From the NCBI GenBank assembly GCA_965247385.1, contig CBDFHG010000003.1, positions 248,001 through 312,000 of the forward strand: a stretch of 64,000 nt of DNA. The letters are read 5' to 3'. The notes below the pieces were generated by a model. The model saw nothing but the letters and a program-made list of their open reading frames with translations. It had not been told where the DNA came from and ran no database searches. The first letter of the stretch is position 1, and the number at the start of each line of letters is the position of its first letter. Below, piece after piece: positions 63,606-64,000 of this stretch. This DNA is from Thermohalobaculum sp965247385 (GTDB lineage Bacteria > Pseudomonadota > Alphaproteobacteria > Rhodobacterales > Rhodobacteraceae). Made by a program: the position numbers and the translations under genes.

Positions 63606-64000
63606 GTTTGTTGATCGATACCCGCGAGATTCTGGCCGAACTGATCGGCTTTCCGACCATCTCGTCGGACTCGAACCTGGCGCTGATCGAATGGTGCGCC
63701 GCGCGGCTGGAGGGGTCGGGGGCGCACTGCGAGATCACGCGCGACGCGGCCGGGGCAAAGGCGAACCTGTTTGCCACCATCGGGCCGGATGTGGATGGCG
63801 GGGTGGTGCTGTCGGGCCATACGGATGTGGTGCCGGTCGAAGGGCAGAACTGGTCGAGCGATCCGTTTGTCGCGGTCGAGCGCGATGGGCTGATCTACGG
63901 GCGCGGTTCCTGCGACATGAAGGGGTTTCTGGCCGGTGCGCTGGCGCTGGCACCGCGAATCGCGGCGGCGAACCTGAAGCGCCCGGTGCATTTCGCGCTG
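63602..64000 (+). CDS. ArgE-like M20 deacetylase, N-terminal part (runs off the window)
   Basis: 133 residues are visible, with the end beyond the window. The ATG overlaps the doeA stop (ATGA). Metal-site motif VVLSGHTDVVPVEGQNWSSD (His and Asp of the binuclear zinc site) and YGRGSCDMKGFLAGAL are typical for acetylornithine deacetylase/ArgE and related M20 enzymes. In this context it may deacetylate N-acetyl-diaminobutyrate made by DoeA rather than acetylornithine; inference. Confidence 0.82.
   Translation, partial: MSLLIDTREILAELIGFPTISSDSNLALIEWCAARLEGSGAHCEITRDAAGAKANLFATIGPDVDGGVVLSGHTDVVPVEGQNWSSDPFVAVERDGLIYGRGSCDMKGFLAGALALAPRIAAANLKRPVHFAL

Overview
The window looks like a chromosomal segment of a high-GC alphaproteobacterium, most probably a Rhodobacterales/Rhodobacteraceae relative. 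This rests on the housekeeping gene neighbourhoods (lgt-midA-pgeF-M24 peptidase beside a divergent ubiK; truB-rpsO-pnp; cnoX-LON-Trm112; ubiH/amidase/aminotransferase/ftsK/lolA/xth; an OmpR-type regulator divergent from ribA). It is unusually rich in insertion sequences, gene fragments and frameshifted genes, so it reads as a genome under heavy IS attack and gene decay.

Layout. (1) 110-12545, leftward: a defence-type operon. In transcription order it encodes a 59-residue ORF or remnant, a DUF4268 nuclease-like protein, a UPF1-like SF1 helicase with a C-terminal Vsr/MTES-1575-type nuclease, a membrane-anchored coiled-coil protein, a membrane-anchored coiled-coil McrB-like AAA+ motor, a DUF2357 McrC-type partner and an Hsp70/actin-like ATPase. 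The set matches the CoCoNuT class of McrBC-derived systems. (2) 12542-17615: M24 hydrolase, pgeF, midA, lgt (leftward) and ubiK (rightward). Between lgt and ubiK sit a toxin-antitoxin-like pair and a 25-bp-arm palindrome that cuts off a HEPN gene. (3) 17640-25465: RHS debris, an acyl-CoA synthetase, cyclase and binding-protein fragments, an FAD monooxygenase, rpsD, a decayed LamG gene and a SulP transporter. (4) 25661-29240: truB-rpsO-pnp. (5) 29400-33700: IS3, IS1182 and IS1380 debris around a DUF4160/DUF2442 pair. (6) 33752-36262: proX-like editing enzyme, cnoX, LON-domain protein, Trm112-like protein. (7) 37199-41358: a DUF1538 membrane protein / P-II / CBS operon whose P-II gene is split by a 2623-bp IS1595-family transposon (38024-40646). 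The transposon carries a DNA methyltransferase, an HNH nuclease and a small ORF behind its transposase. (8) 41446-50863: DMT transporter, ubiH-like gene, amidase, solute-binding-like protein, aminotransferase, ftsK, lolA. (9) 50935-56150: transposase fragments around an Ig-repeat autotransporter. (10) 56160-64000: xth, a complete IS66 element (57069-59502), the response regulator, ribA, a frameshifted L,D-transpeptidase gene, a DoeA-like hydrolase and the start of an ArgE-like gene.

How the parts work together. The two most notable systems are both nucleic-acid defence modules: the large motor/nuclease/helicase/chaperone operon at the left end, and a compact methyltransferase plus HNH cassette that travels inside an IS1595 transposon. 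Several dispersed palindromic repeat families (16453/31609; 42393/42560/46202/57015+59503) sit at gene ends and insertion seams. All family assignments are from motif recognition by eye; no database search or structure prediction was run.
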